From assembly GCA_012931725.1 (NCBI GenBank), contig CM022949.1, forward strand, positions 55,943,852-56,007,851: 64,000 nucleotides of DNA. Reading direction: 5' to 3'. Position numbers and translations under genes: made by a program. Source of the stretch: Litsea cubeba. Lineage: Eukaryota; Streptophyta; Magnoliopsida; Laurales; Lauraceae. Below are positions 25,694 through 36,400 of the stretch, piece after piece. The notes under the pieces are model-generated. The model saw only the letters and a list, made by a program, of their open reading frames with translations. It had not been told where the DNA came from and searched no databases. Every line of letters begins with the position of its first letter. Position 1 is the first letter of the stretch.

Positions 25694-26276
25694 TTGGATG
25701 ACCTAGGTGCAGTATGATAGTGAAGTTGGTAATGGAAGTAAATGCTTAGTTTCTGTTGTTTTTAGCAGATATATTAATCAGAAACTGAATTATCTGCCCC
25801 ATTAAGTTCCATCCTTGTTATCATTTTACATACAATAAAATATAATAGAAATAATTCACAAAAGTGTGCTGCCCCATTAAGCATCAGGCTCCAAGGTGGG
25901 AAAGTCTCATCTAGTCATCTCACCTGTTGTTTTTTACACCCCCAAAAGGGAGATATTACAGGATTTCTTTTTCAGGTGGGTGTGATCTCTAGCTGTTTTG
26001 ACTAATGTTTCTTACACAAATTAGTAAACCTGCTGGGCTTGGTGGAGGTCTTGGATTCAAAGGCATGGGCATTAATTGTCTCTGGTACTTTAAAAGCATT
26101 AATTGATAGACTGTCTGCACAAAATTAGAAATAGTGGTATTTCCCTGCTGATGGTTTGCTAGATGTCACTGTGCACCATCAAGTCTCTTAAATATATTTT
26201 TTCTTTTAAATGATCTGGCTCTGGAAAGTTGCAATTTGTTTATCCTGATCCTGATCCTATCATCATGTATGCTCAG
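25694..26276. other. Gene-free, intron-like sequence
   Basis: AT-rich continuation of the sequence left of D. A GGGCTTGGTGGAGGTCTTGG segment near 26035 could encode a Gly-rich peptide, but no splice context or homology is evident to me. Confidence 0.45.
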
Positions 26277-26370
26277 GGACTAAAGTTCGTGTATACTGTC
26301 AGATTGGTAAGACAAACCAAGGGAAATTTGCTTTAGATGTTGCCGTCAGGACACTTGATCTCTATAAGAA
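26277..26370 (+). pseudogene. M1 aminopeptidase (APM1-like) exon fragment
   Basis: A 94-bp segment between an AG acceptor (TATGCTCAG) and a GTAAG donor at 26371. It encodes TKVRVYCQIGKTNQG followed by KFALDVAVRTLDLYKK. This matches the stretch that precedes the GAMEN substrate motif in plant puromycin-sensitive-type aminopeptidases. The GAMEN and HEXXH exons are not found nearby. Read as a captured fragment, second in the mosaic. Confidence 0.7.
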
Positions 26371-26756
26371 GTAAGTTTTCTCAATATGTTGTGGTTTGCC
26401 TGCATAGTTTACATAAATGTAACATTTATTTCTGAATTAATTCACACTGTATTTAGGTCCTCTGATGCTCTCAATTGGGTGGGATTTGACCCATGTAACA
26501 ATTGTAGTATTCCAATTCCCTTTTTTTTTCCAGTAAGCTAGCACTTAAGTTGTAAAATCTGATGCTCTTAAGTTGTAAAATATGATCCCTTAGAGGATTC
26601 TGTTTCATTCCATTTTTTCTTTTGTTGCTGTTGCTACTGTTGTCTGCATGAGAGACATATACATGTCTAATTGGGTAGGAGAAAGGGAAAGGTTTAGTTT
26701 CATTTAGTTTCTTTTGAGTCTTCGAGTTATTTCATTGATCTATAAAATAGTTTCAG

Positions 26757-26859
26757 TGCACTGAAAGAGCTTTCTTCCCCTGGGAAGAGTGGGAGTATCT
26801 TTTACCTGACCCAGGATGATAAGTTCATGATAAAGACCGTGAAGAAATCTGAAGTGAAG
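26757..26859 (+). pseudogene. PIP5K-like exon fragment
   Basis: After a TTTCAG acceptor the segment encodes ALKELSSPGKSGSIFYLTQ and DDKFMIKTVKKSEVK, ending at a GT donor at 26860. LSSPGKSGS-FYLT-DD-(Y/F)-MIKT-KK-E is the glycine-rich ATP-binding region of phosphatidylinositol-4-phosphate 5-kinases. MORN repeats and the activation loop are absent. Third fragment of the mosaic, about 390 bp after the aminopeptidase piece. Confidence 0.78.
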
Positions 26860-27028
26860 GTTAGAGAACTCTGCAGAAATTTCATTTTTGATTTGTGTGT
26901 TGTACTGTTGACTTCTAATGGGCCAAAAACCAATGTGATACACAAATGGGACCTTACACTACATGGACTCAGTTTCAACAATATTGGGTTACATGCTTAT
27001 GTTAAGTGAGTTTAGGATCGATGTGCAG

Positions 27029-27070
27029 GACGAATGAAGATGCAGCAACAAATGAAATGGCTTATGTTAA
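27029..27070 (+). pseudogene. RPA32-like exon fragment (first part)
   Basis: A 42-bp segment after a TGCAG acceptor encodes TNEDAATNEMAYV and ends at a GTGAG donor with split-codon phase. Joined in phase to 27424 it reads NNGMHVRV across the junction, the order found in the OB-fold of replication protein A 32-kDa subunits. The intron between them is about 350 bp. Confidence 0.6.
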
Positions 27071-27423
27071 GTGAGTTTGGGTTTCTTGTCTGTCTTGTTT
27101 ATTTATATTATACCCTCCTTATGTAAAAGGTACGTTTTGGATAGGAGTGATTTGGTGAGAAATCCCTTTTCTGGAATTTTTGTTAGGAGCTGTCTGGATC
27201 TTGTAAACTGAGCATGTGTAACTCGGTTTACATGCAAAAGAAGTATCATACATTTTGGACAATCTGAGTAACTTGTTACACCATCAATATTGTTCTTTGC
27301 CATAACCAATCACCTGTAAACAGAGTTACAGTTGATTAGGTTCATAGGTTTCTGGGTTTTGCTTTATATATTCTAGTATATATTGATGTGTAAATGATCT
27401 TAGAAAATTTTTCCCTCTGTTAG

Positions 27424-27501
27424 CAATGGGATGCATGTTCGTGTTAATGGCCAATTGAAAGAATTCCAAGGCAAAAAGCAAGCTATTGCGTTCTCTGTTA
27501 G
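27424..27501 (+). pseudogene. RPA32-like exon fragment (second part)
   Basis: Encodes NGMHVRVNGQLKEFQGKKQ then AIAFSVR, between a TTAG acceptor and a GTATGT donor at 27502. GM-VRV-G-LK-FQGK-Q--AFSVR is characteristic of RPA2 (RPA32), the single-strand DNA binding subunit. The following exon (the conserved VTDFNEI region) is not seen. Fourth gene in the mosaic. It is not the RPA70-like protein carried by autonomous plant Helitrons. Confidence 0.75.
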
Positions 27502-28138
27502 GTATGTGTTCAATTTTTCAACTGTTTCATGTTCTTCCACTTGTGTTTAAATTTTTAACTATTCTATTACCATGTTAATTATAAATGGTTTGAATTCTGC
27601 TCACCATTGAAAATTCCTGTGTTGTTTCTGTTAGAAGTGATGTTTTGTTGCATTTGTTTCTATTTTCATTTCTTACTAGTGATTCCCTACAGTTCTTTCC
27701 TGCTCATTTTTTTTATAGGTAGAATCTGCAGAGTTTATACTATAGACAGATTTTGATAGTATTTACAAATAATTAGAATTTGGCGTGGTGATGTTATATA
27801 TGCAAGTTTTGGTTTTCTATCAGAATATGTAAAAATATATATATCTTGGAAGGGTTGATATTGATTTTCAGGTTATGACAGGGTTTAGGTTTTTGAAGTG
27901 TCGAAAATACAAAGGAGACTATGCCGAATTTTTATTTGATCTTGAGGCATTGTTATAGTTACATTAGAAACTTTAATTTATACTATACTATGCATGTGTA
28001 TATATGTACATAGAAATTAATTTGTTTATATATATACAAAGGTTTTTGTTGTTTAGATGTTAGTATTTTGAGGTATATTGTAGGTTTTTTGGTTGTGGTA
28101 TAACAGGTTCTTTTGATATTAAAAAAAATTAAATTGTG
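27502..28138. other. Gene-free AT-rich sequence
   Basis: No coding or structural signal beyond intron-like composition and an AT dinucleotide stretch near 27836. Confidence 0.5.
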
Positions 28139-28614
28139 AAATTATATCGGTTTTTAATGAAACCGATATAATAAACCATATGAAACAGATATAAAAAACC
28201 AATTACATATTTTTTATATCTGTTATTCTTAATCAATTATATCGGTTATTATGAAACCGATATAAAAAACCATATGAAACCGATATAACATATATTAATT
28301 ATATCGGTTTGGCTATAAGTGATATCAGTTTGGCCATAAGTTATATCGGTTTGGCTATAAATTATATCGGTTTGGCTATAAGTTATATCGGTTTGCTATA
28401 AGTTATATCGGTTTTATAATAATTTATGATATAAATACATATGAATATTACATCGCTTTAGGCTTAACCGAGATGAAATATTACACTTATTGTATCGGTT
28501 ATGTTTATCTTTTATATCGGGGGCAGTTATATCGGTTTGAAGTTCACTCAAAAACCGATATTATAGGTCTTTTATATCAGTTTTTAGCCGATATAAAATG
28601 CCTTTTTTCTAGGT
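28139..28614. repeat. Dense ATATCGGTTT / AAACCGATAT array, CACTA-like subterminal repeats
   Basis: More than a dozen copies of a roughly 10-12 bp motif occur in both orientations, several as TTATATCGGTTTGGCTATAA tandem units (28295-28410). The right edge reads CCTTTTTTCTAGGTG. Its reverse complement CACCTAGAAAAAAGG resembles a CACTAGAAAAAAGG terminus of plant CACTA transposons with one extra base. No left terminus or transposase is found, so this is a remnant or non-autonomous end. Confidence 0.55.
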
Positions 28615-30163
28615 GTGGACACTCCATAGTTAACGAATAGAAGTTCCCACATTTTTTTTATGAATCCAAGAACATAGTAACCAAGCGAATAGGCTTTGTT
28701 TCCTCCCCTTTGAAATGAGATTGACCAACAACCACTATGTTTCTTCCCCTTATCAACCACTGTTTCCACCCCTTACCATTTTTTTGTATGAAAAAAAAAA
28801 ACATTCATTTTCATACTTTTGTTCTAAAATAAAGTATCTATAAGGATTGTCAGTACATAATTTGCACGTTTGTATAAGATGTTCTAATAAAAATGTGATA
28901 ATTTTTATTTTTGTTCTTTCCATTAAAAAAATCAGCTTGTTTTGTCATGATAATTTGTGGATATTTCCAAGAAAACCAAGTCATGTTTGGCAACAAAATT
29001 CTCAAGAAAAATAATTCTATTTGGCACAAATTTGTGAAAAGGCCCATGTTTGGCAGATGTAAACCCTCAAGTACCAGACCAATAAAAATCCTTATTTCTA
29101 AGGATTTTGTATATGACCCCCCCCCCCCATAGAATTTGAAATCTTTACTCCTTAGGATTTGCACACATGGAGTATTTAATAGTAAATTCACTAACAAATA
29201 AGTAATATTGTTCAGTTTTCTTATCAATAATGTCAAATGGTTATAGAGAATTGACTTATTTTCTCTTTTTTATTACTTCTTGTAGAGTCCCATAATCTTA
29301 CCAGGTTTGCCAAAGATGCTATGCTTGTTGGTGCTTCCATTTAAGGCACTGGTCCAGTTTTTGTTGCTTCTTTGGTTTCTCTGTGTTAGGATACCTCCTC
29401 CAGATGTTTTCATTGTGCAGGCGAAGCCACATTTCAGCTCATATATAAGTCATTTTTTGTTACTTTGTTATTGCTGATAATGGATTAGACGATTAGTTGA
29501 TATGGCCAACACACTCATGGTTGAGTGGTGTTGGCATCTTAGTTTACATACATGCCCCAAGACCGATCTCTAGGTATTCAAGTTAAAGTATCACTTCTTG
29601 ACTAGTAGCCCAACGTGCAAAAATGGATTAGTTTGTGTGACAGAAGTTGCATTTTTTTCTCAGTATTGTATATTCTGCATTCAATATTTACCTGCAACAT
29701 TTCTTTTAATGGGCCATCCCTGGTGTTGCCATCATATTAATAGGACTTAGGATCATTGAAACATGGGCCTTACCTGTACAAATTTTATGCCTTTATGAGC
29801 CTAGCTGTACTTTTTTTCCTCTTTCAGCATTGTACATGAACAACCAGATAGGTGGTTGAATAGACATTTAGCAAAGGGTTTTAGGCCTTTTGGTTCTGAT
29901 GACTGATGAGAGCCCCACCATTCTCTTTTTTTTTTGTGTGTGTGTGTGTAGTTTGTCATCGTCATGATAAACCTTACTTTGGTGATCATGTAGGCATCAA
30001 GCATTAATGGGCTACACTTATCTTTGATGTTCAAACTTTTTAACCATGAACTACTCATTTGTTATTAAAATGTATGCTTCAATTGTGTATAGAAAGGCTC
30101 CTGTCATCTTATACCTTCCTTTTCACTTCAGTGGCTTGTGTTATTCATAATACATACAAAGAG
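28615..30163. other. Gene-poor sequence with simple repeats
   Basis: Contains a C13 run (near 29107), a (GT)n tract (about 29936-29949) and a small palindrome ATCCTTA...TAAGGAT near 29090. A segment at about 29287-29385, after TTCTTGTAG, encodes SHNLTRFAKDAMLVGAS followed by an in-frame stop and a continuing peptide. It could be a fifth decayed exon, but I cannot name it. Confidence 0.45.
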
Positions 30164-30168
30164 AGGTA

Positions 30169-31336
30169 TGTTGGAATTTGAGATGACTTGAGAAGTCTTT
30201 TGATGAATTGAAGAAGTTAGCATCTCAAGTATTGATTTGAGTTGGAATTCTTGTCAACACATTGTCACAAACATGATGATAATAAGCTGGTGTTGATAGA
30301 GCTTGAAAAGGAGAAACAGAATTGAAACAGTCTGGAATTAAGAATTCCTGATGCAGTGCACGCGGTCGACCGGGCTCTTCATGCGGTCGACCGAGAAAGA
30401 AGAAACCTGCAAAAAGGCACCTCTCAGTTATTTTCGTGACACAGTGTGTCTTCGGTCGACCGAGCCCTCAGGATGTCGACCGAGCTCGATAAGTGACTAT
30501 TTCCAGTCAGTGTATGATGTCGACCGAGCACAGTATGATGTCGACCGAGCACGGGAACCAGAGTTGCGCAGAATTAGAAGTTGAGCACGAAAATTCAGCA
30601 CAGTTATCTATTTCGTTTGGGAATCTTTCTAAACGAATTGTAGCCCGTTTTGAATACAATTAAGGGTTATTAAAACCTATATAAAGGCATGCTTGGGTCG
30701 TTCATAAACACATCAGAAGAGAAGAGAAAAGAGAGAAGAGAAAAGAGAAGAGAGAAGAGTGTGCTGTGTGCTGGTGCTGTTGCTGTGTGCTGTTGTGCTG
30801 CATCTTTCTACAGCAATTATGGACGGGATTGTGCTCTAGAAGATGGTGTTTCGTCCATGAGTTAAGTGTCTCTCTGTTTATGCTTTAATTTCAATTTGTA
30901 AGGGATTGAGAGAGAGAGAATTGTAGAGGGGAAGGGCTGTAGACAGAATTAATCTTCTACTCTGTTCTTACATCAAGTTGGTGCTTGGTGTTTGGGGTTT
31001 GGTGATCCTATCTGTTGGTGCAGATAAATTGTAAAGGGAGTCGGTGCTTCCTAGATAGTTGGTGCTATCTGAAACTCAAGGGAGTAGGTGCTTCCTAGAT
31101 AGTTGGTGCTATCTGAAACTAAGGGTTGGTGCTCTTTGTCGTTGGTGCGACTAAATAAGATTCAGATCTGTCCCGGATTGGTGTTCGGACAGTCTTTGAA
31201 CCGTGGACGTAGCCTTTCGGTGAACCACGTTAAATCTGGTGTCATAGTGTGATTTGACTTGTTTTGTTGTTGAATTGGACCTGTTTTTAGAAATCACTGA
31301 TTCACCCCCCCCTCTTAGTGATCGTGGTATCCAACA
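30169..31336 (+). repeat. 5' LTR of element C
   Basis: TGTTGGAATTTGAGATGACT...GTGGTATCCAACA, 1168 bp. Three GTCGAC pairs start at 30365/30386, 30455/30475 and 30519/30540. TATATAAA is at 30679-30686. A GAGAA-rich tract follows, then the U5 repeat TAGATAGTTGGTGCTATCTG (two copies) and the terminal ATCACTGA/TTAGTGAT hairpin with one mismatched pair. Confidence 0.96.
30677..30686 (+). promoter_or_regulatory. TATA-like box of element C
   Basis: CCTATATAAAGG, at the same place relative to the conserved GGGTTATTAAAA and CATGC(T)TGG in the A and F LTRs. It lies about 132 bp after the last GTCGAC palindrome. Confidence 0.7.
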
Positions 31337-31338
31337 AT

Positions 31339-31350
31339 TGGTATCAGAGC
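31339..31350 (+). promoter_or_regulatory. Primer-binding site, element C
   Basis: TGGTATCAGAGC, an exact initiator-Met-tRNA complement, two bases after the LTR. Confidence 0.93.
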
Positions 31351-31402
31351 GAGGTTCCCTTGATCAGTTTAATACGCTAAGGGTGATCTCTTGTCAAATC
31401 AC

Positions 31403-31837
31403 ATGGCAGTCAATACGGGGAATATGAAAGCACCTCTGTTTGATGGTTCTAATTACTCCTTTTGGAAGATTAGGATGCAAGCCTTCATCAAATCTCTTGG
31501 CTATGATGTTTGGGAGGCTGTCAGAGCCGGTTACAATGCTGCCACCGTACCCAATGATACTGCATCAAAGAAGTTGGCAGACAACGACTCCAAGGCGCAG
31601 AATGCACTCTTTAGTGGCCTTGTGGACAGCGAGCTTGTCAAAGTAATTGCATGCAAAACAGCCAAGGAAATTTGGGACAAGTTGCAAAGCATACATGAAG
31701 GTGATGAGAAGATTAAAGAAGCCAAATTACAAACCCATCGCTCTCAATTCGAGTCTCTTCGCATGGAAGAAAGCGAGAATGTTGACTCGTATATGCAACG
31801 AGTGAATGAAGTCACGAATGACATTCGTGGACTAGGG
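31403..31837 (+). pseudogene. gag of element C, 5' portion
   Basis: The ATG at 31403 starts MAVNTGNMKAPLFDGSNYS. The frame is open for 145 codons to GLG, where element B is inserted. The sequence is the D/E type (AATVPNDTASKK), not the A/F type (IAIVPNDAATKK). The frame resumes after the target duplication at 39642. Confidence 0.92.
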
Positions 31838-33078
31838 TGTTAGATCTCGTGATCACTGAGAGGGGGGGGGGGTGAATCAGTGATCTCTTTTAAACAGGTC
31901 CTTGCTAACAACAATTCAAATCAAACCACACAATTGACACCAGATTTTACGTGGTTCACCAAAAGGCTACGTCCACGGTTCAATCCCGTCCGAACAACAA
32001 TCCGGTACAGGTCTGAATCTTATTTAGTCGCACCGACGACAAAGAGCACCAACCCTTAAATTCAGATAGCACCAACTATCTAGGAAGCACCGACTCCCTT
32101 AGGTTTCAGATAGCACCAACTATCTAGGAAGCACCGACTCCCTTAGGTTTCAGATAGCACCAACTATCTAGGAAGCTACAACTCCCTTTACAATTTGTCT
32201 GCACCCACAGACAGGATCACCAAACCCCAAAACACCAAGCACCAACTTGATGATTACAGCAAAGAAGATAAACTGATCTACAGCCCTTTCCCCTCTACAA
32301 TTCTCTCTCTCTCAATCCCTTACAAATAGAAATCTAAAGCATAAAAGAGAGACTTATCTTATGAACGAAAATACCATCTTCATGAGGCTTCAAATTCGTC
32401 CACACTTGCTGTAGAAAGTTGCTCCACAACAGCAAGACACAAGCACCTTCTTCTCCAAGCACTCTTCTCTCCAAAACTCTCTCAAACTCTTCTTTCTTTG
32501 ATGCTTGTTATTGAAAACGAGATTAGGAGTGTTTATATAGGTTTTAGCAACCCCAAAGAGTGTCCAAAATAGGCTACAATTCGTTTAGAAAGAGTCCCAA
32601 ACGAATTACCAAAAATTCCTAACTTTTAGCAAAAGACTTCTAATTCTGCAATACTTGCTGTCTGTGTGTGCTCGGTCGACCGGCTGGGGACCTCGGTCGA
32701 CAGGGTGAACTGGGCGCCTGACGAACTTTCAAAAAGTTGTAAGTTGTCAAATTCTGGAACCGAGCTCGGTCGACATCCTGGAAGCCTCAGTCGACCGGAT
32801 GACCTCTGTGTCAAAAAATAACTGTAAGCTCTGATTTTGCACTTTCTTCATGCTCGGTCGACCTGCCAGGGAGCTCGGTCGACCGGGTACACTGCACCAG
32901 GAAAAACTGATTTTCTTCACTGTTTTCCTTTTTCATTCTTCTTGAGCTCTATCACTTCCACTCTTTCAACATATGATTGAGACATAGTGTTGACAATAAT
33001 TCCAATACAATTTGATGCTTGAGACACCAAACACACCAATGCTTCAAGATTCAACTCAATGCATCTCAAATTCCAACA
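31838..33078 (-). repeat. 3' LTR of element B
   Basis: The minus strand starts TGTTGGAATTTGAGATGCAT and ends GAGATCTAACA. Three GTCGAC pairs are at 32675/32696, 32769/32790 and 32857/32878, all 21 bp start to start. Three copies of the AGATAGCACCAACTATCT hairpin unit lie in U5, the highest number here. Confidence 0.95.
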
Positions 33079-33092
33079 ATCTCCCCCTTTGG
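33079..33092 (-). promoter_or_regulatory. Polypurine tract, element B
   Basis: The minus strand reads CCAAAGGGGGAGATTG, abutting the LTR start. Confidence 0.85.
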
Positions 33093-33481
33093 AATTGTTG
33101 GCAACACTTGGAACTTCAACACAGACACTTGGAACATCTTGATATCATAGAGCCTTTTTAGAACAATAAACTCCCCTTGGAACATGATCTTCTCATTCAC
33201 TATCTTGATACCAATTTTCATTCCAATCTTCCATCTTCCTCATGCTATCATATTTCCATCTTCTTAGCATAAGACTAACTTCAACATGCATATAGTCTTT
33301 CCTTGCATTATCTTCTCAGCATAACTTGATACCAATCTCCAGATAACCTTCTCAAGATGACATGCATATCAACCTTTCCATGCATAATCTTCTCCCCCTT
33401 TGACAATAATTCCAAAGGGACCAATCTAGGAGCAAATAAGATATTCAACGAATTCATTGCTCCCCCTTTCTGGCACATCTC
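33093..33481 (-). other. 3' untranslated region of element B
   Basis: Between the pol stop and the PPT, with no coding evidence. No envelope-like frame is present, although SIRE relatives sometimes carry one. Two more GGGGGAG motifs lie near the pol stop (minus strand, about 33393 and 33465). Confidence 0.7.
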
Positions 33482-36400
33482 CTAAGGTGTAGGAGAGTGA
33501 GTAACTCCTAATTTCTTTCGGAGATACTCGAAGACTTCCTTTGGCAAAGGTTTTGTGAAGATATCAGCCACTTGCTCAGTAGTAGGAACGTATTCCAACT
33601 TTACCTCACCATCTGCAACTTTATCCTTGAGAAAGTGATAGCGGATTGCAACATGCTTAGTCCTTGAATGCTGAACTGGATTCTTGGAGATATGAATTGC
33701 ACTAGTGTTATCACAGAGGATCGGCGTAGGATCTGTTGTTGGAACTCCTAAATCAGAGAGCATTTGCCGCATCCATAACACTTGCGTACAACAAGTTGCC
33801 GCTGCAATATATTCTGCTTCCGCTGTCGAAAGTGAGACGGAGTCTTGCTTCTTGCTGTGCCAAGCTACCAATCTATCACCAAGATAGAATGCACCACCAC
33901 TTGTACTCTTGCGATCATCTACGCAACCAGCCCAATCGGCGTCTGAGTATGCGACAAGAGTAAAGGATTTACCTTTAGGATACCATATTCCAAGCTCCAT
34001 AGTACCTTTTAGATATCGAAATATCCTTTTCACTGCTGTAAGGTGCGTCTCAGTTGGTGATGCTTGAAATCGAGCCACCATACATACTGCTTGTAGAAGA
34101 TCTGGTCTTGTAGCAGTCAAGTAAAGCAAGCTTCCTATCATAGAACGATAGGTGGTGTGATCAACGGACGAAGCCTTATCATCTTTGCTAAGTTTCGTGT
34201 TCGTTGTCATTGGCGTGCTCACGGGCTTGCTGTCTTCCATGTTAAAACGCTTCAGCATTTCCTTTATATATTTCATCTGAGATATAAAAATACCATTTTT
34301 CAGCTGCTGAACTTGTAATCCTAGGAAGAACTTTAGCTCTCCAAGCATAGACATCTCAAATTCTTTCGTCATATCCTCAGCAAAAATCCTGCACATATTC
34401 TCATCATTGCCTCCAAATATTATGTCATCAACATAAACAATAACCACCAGCTGTTTGCTTGAATCAGATTTGACATACAGATTGCTATCAACTAGTCCTT
34501 TTCCAAAACCAATCTTGCGAAGATAAAGATCCAGCCTTGCATACCATGCCCTTGGCGCCTGTTTCAGTCCATATAGAGCTTTCTTCAGCTTGCAAACTAA
34601 GTCTGAATTTTTGCTAATTAGAAAGCCATCAGGTTGCTCAATGTAGACCTCTTCTTCAAGTAAACCATTCAAGAAAGCTGACTTAACATCCATCTGAAAT
34701 ACCTTGAAGGTTTTATAGGCAGCCAATGCAAGAAACATACGAATGGCTTCCAGACGAGCCACCGGTGCAAAGGTCTCTTCAAAATCTATGCCTTCAACTT
34801 GTGCATAGCCTTTACAAACCAACCTTGCCTTGTTTCGTATGACCTGACCATCTTCATTCAGCTTGTTCCGAAAGACCCATTTTGTACCAATCACATTCTT
34901 ATCAGTAGGTCTAGGGACTAGTTCCCATGTGGAGTTTTTCTCAATCTGCTCCAACTCCTCATGCATAGCTTTTAACCAGCTTTCATCTAGACTAGCTTCA
35001 GCTACTGTCTTGGGCTCAATGGTGGACACAAGTGAGTAATTGCTAACTACACTTTGTCTAGTTTTTACACCGGCCTCAGGATCTCCAATGATTTGATCCT
35101 TAGGGTGTTGCTCTACCCAAGTACTTTTCTTTCTAGGAGAAGTATCCTCTGAATCATCTTTTGCCTTTTCAGAATCAGGTTCAGCCACTTCATCATCAAT
35201 CTCACTCGAGTCCTCATACACTGGACTGTCATTATGAGTTACCTTCTTTGACTCATGGTTTTCATCAATTCTAACATCAGCACTTTCAATAATTTTTCTG
35301 GTCCTTTTGTTAAGGCATCTGTAAGCTTTACTAGAGGATGAGTAACCCAGAAAAATACCTTCATCGGCTCTTTCTTCAAATTTGCCCGGATTTTGTTCGA
35401 GCCGCTTGATGTAACACTTGCTACCGAAGACTCTGAAGTGCTTGACTGTAGCTTTTCTTCCAAACCATAGCTCATAAGGTGTTTTATCTTCATGTGGCCT
35501 GATCAAGCAACGATTCTGAATATAAACAGCCGTATGAATCGCCTCTTTCCAATACTTATCAGCCATCTTACTTTCAACCAGCATGGTGCGTGCCATTTCT
35601 TGCACAGTGCGGTTCTTGCGCTCAACAACTCCATTCTGCTGTGGAGTTCTAGGGGCTGAGTATTGTCTTTGGATGCCATGATGTTCACAATACTTAGTGA
35701 ATTCATCAGATGTGAATTCGCCTCCACGATCAGACCTTAGCGTCTTGATCTGCTTCCCTAGCATGTTTTCAACCTGTGCTTTAAACACTTTGAACCGATC
35801 AAGTGCTTGATGTTTATGCTTAAGAAATAATACCCATGTCATGCGAGTAAAATCATCAATGCAAAGCATAAAATACTTATCTCCATTGGTGCTTTGAGTC
35901 CGCATCGGTCCACAGAGATCAGTGTGTACCAGCTCAAGAGGTTTCTTCGTATGATGCTCCTTCGTCTTGAACATTACCCTCGTTTGCTTTCCCTTTTGAC
36001 AAGAGTCACAAATGGGGTTTGAAGGCTTTTCAACTGTAGCCATACCTCTAACAGCCTTTGAATTGCAAATCTTTGACATGTTGCCAAAGTTTAGATGCCC
36101 AAGGCGTTGTGCCACAACCAACTCTCTTCTGACCGACTCAATAAGCATGTCTTTTCAGCTCCATCTGACAAGGTGTAAAGATTTCCAGCTGTCCTTGACC
36201 CAGTAGCCACTGTTTTGCCGTTGCTACTCTTCTTGATAGCAAACCCATTCTTTGTAAAAACAACTTCGTGGCCCTTATCACAGATCTGGCTCACACTCAA
36301 CAGATTGTGTCTCAATCCAGACACATATAAGACCTCTTCAGATCTGATCTTGTTTGCCATCAGCTGAACAACACCTTTTCCAACAATTTTGGCACCATCA

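Noticed and set aside
27424..27501. RPA fragment as the Helitron-encoded RPA-like protein
   Set aside because: The peptide fits RPA32, whereas plant Helitrons carry RPA70-like proteins. It is better read as captured host sequence.
28139..28614. CRISPR-like array
   Set aside because: Repeats are short, occur in both orientations, have no regular spacers, and the DNA is a plant genome.
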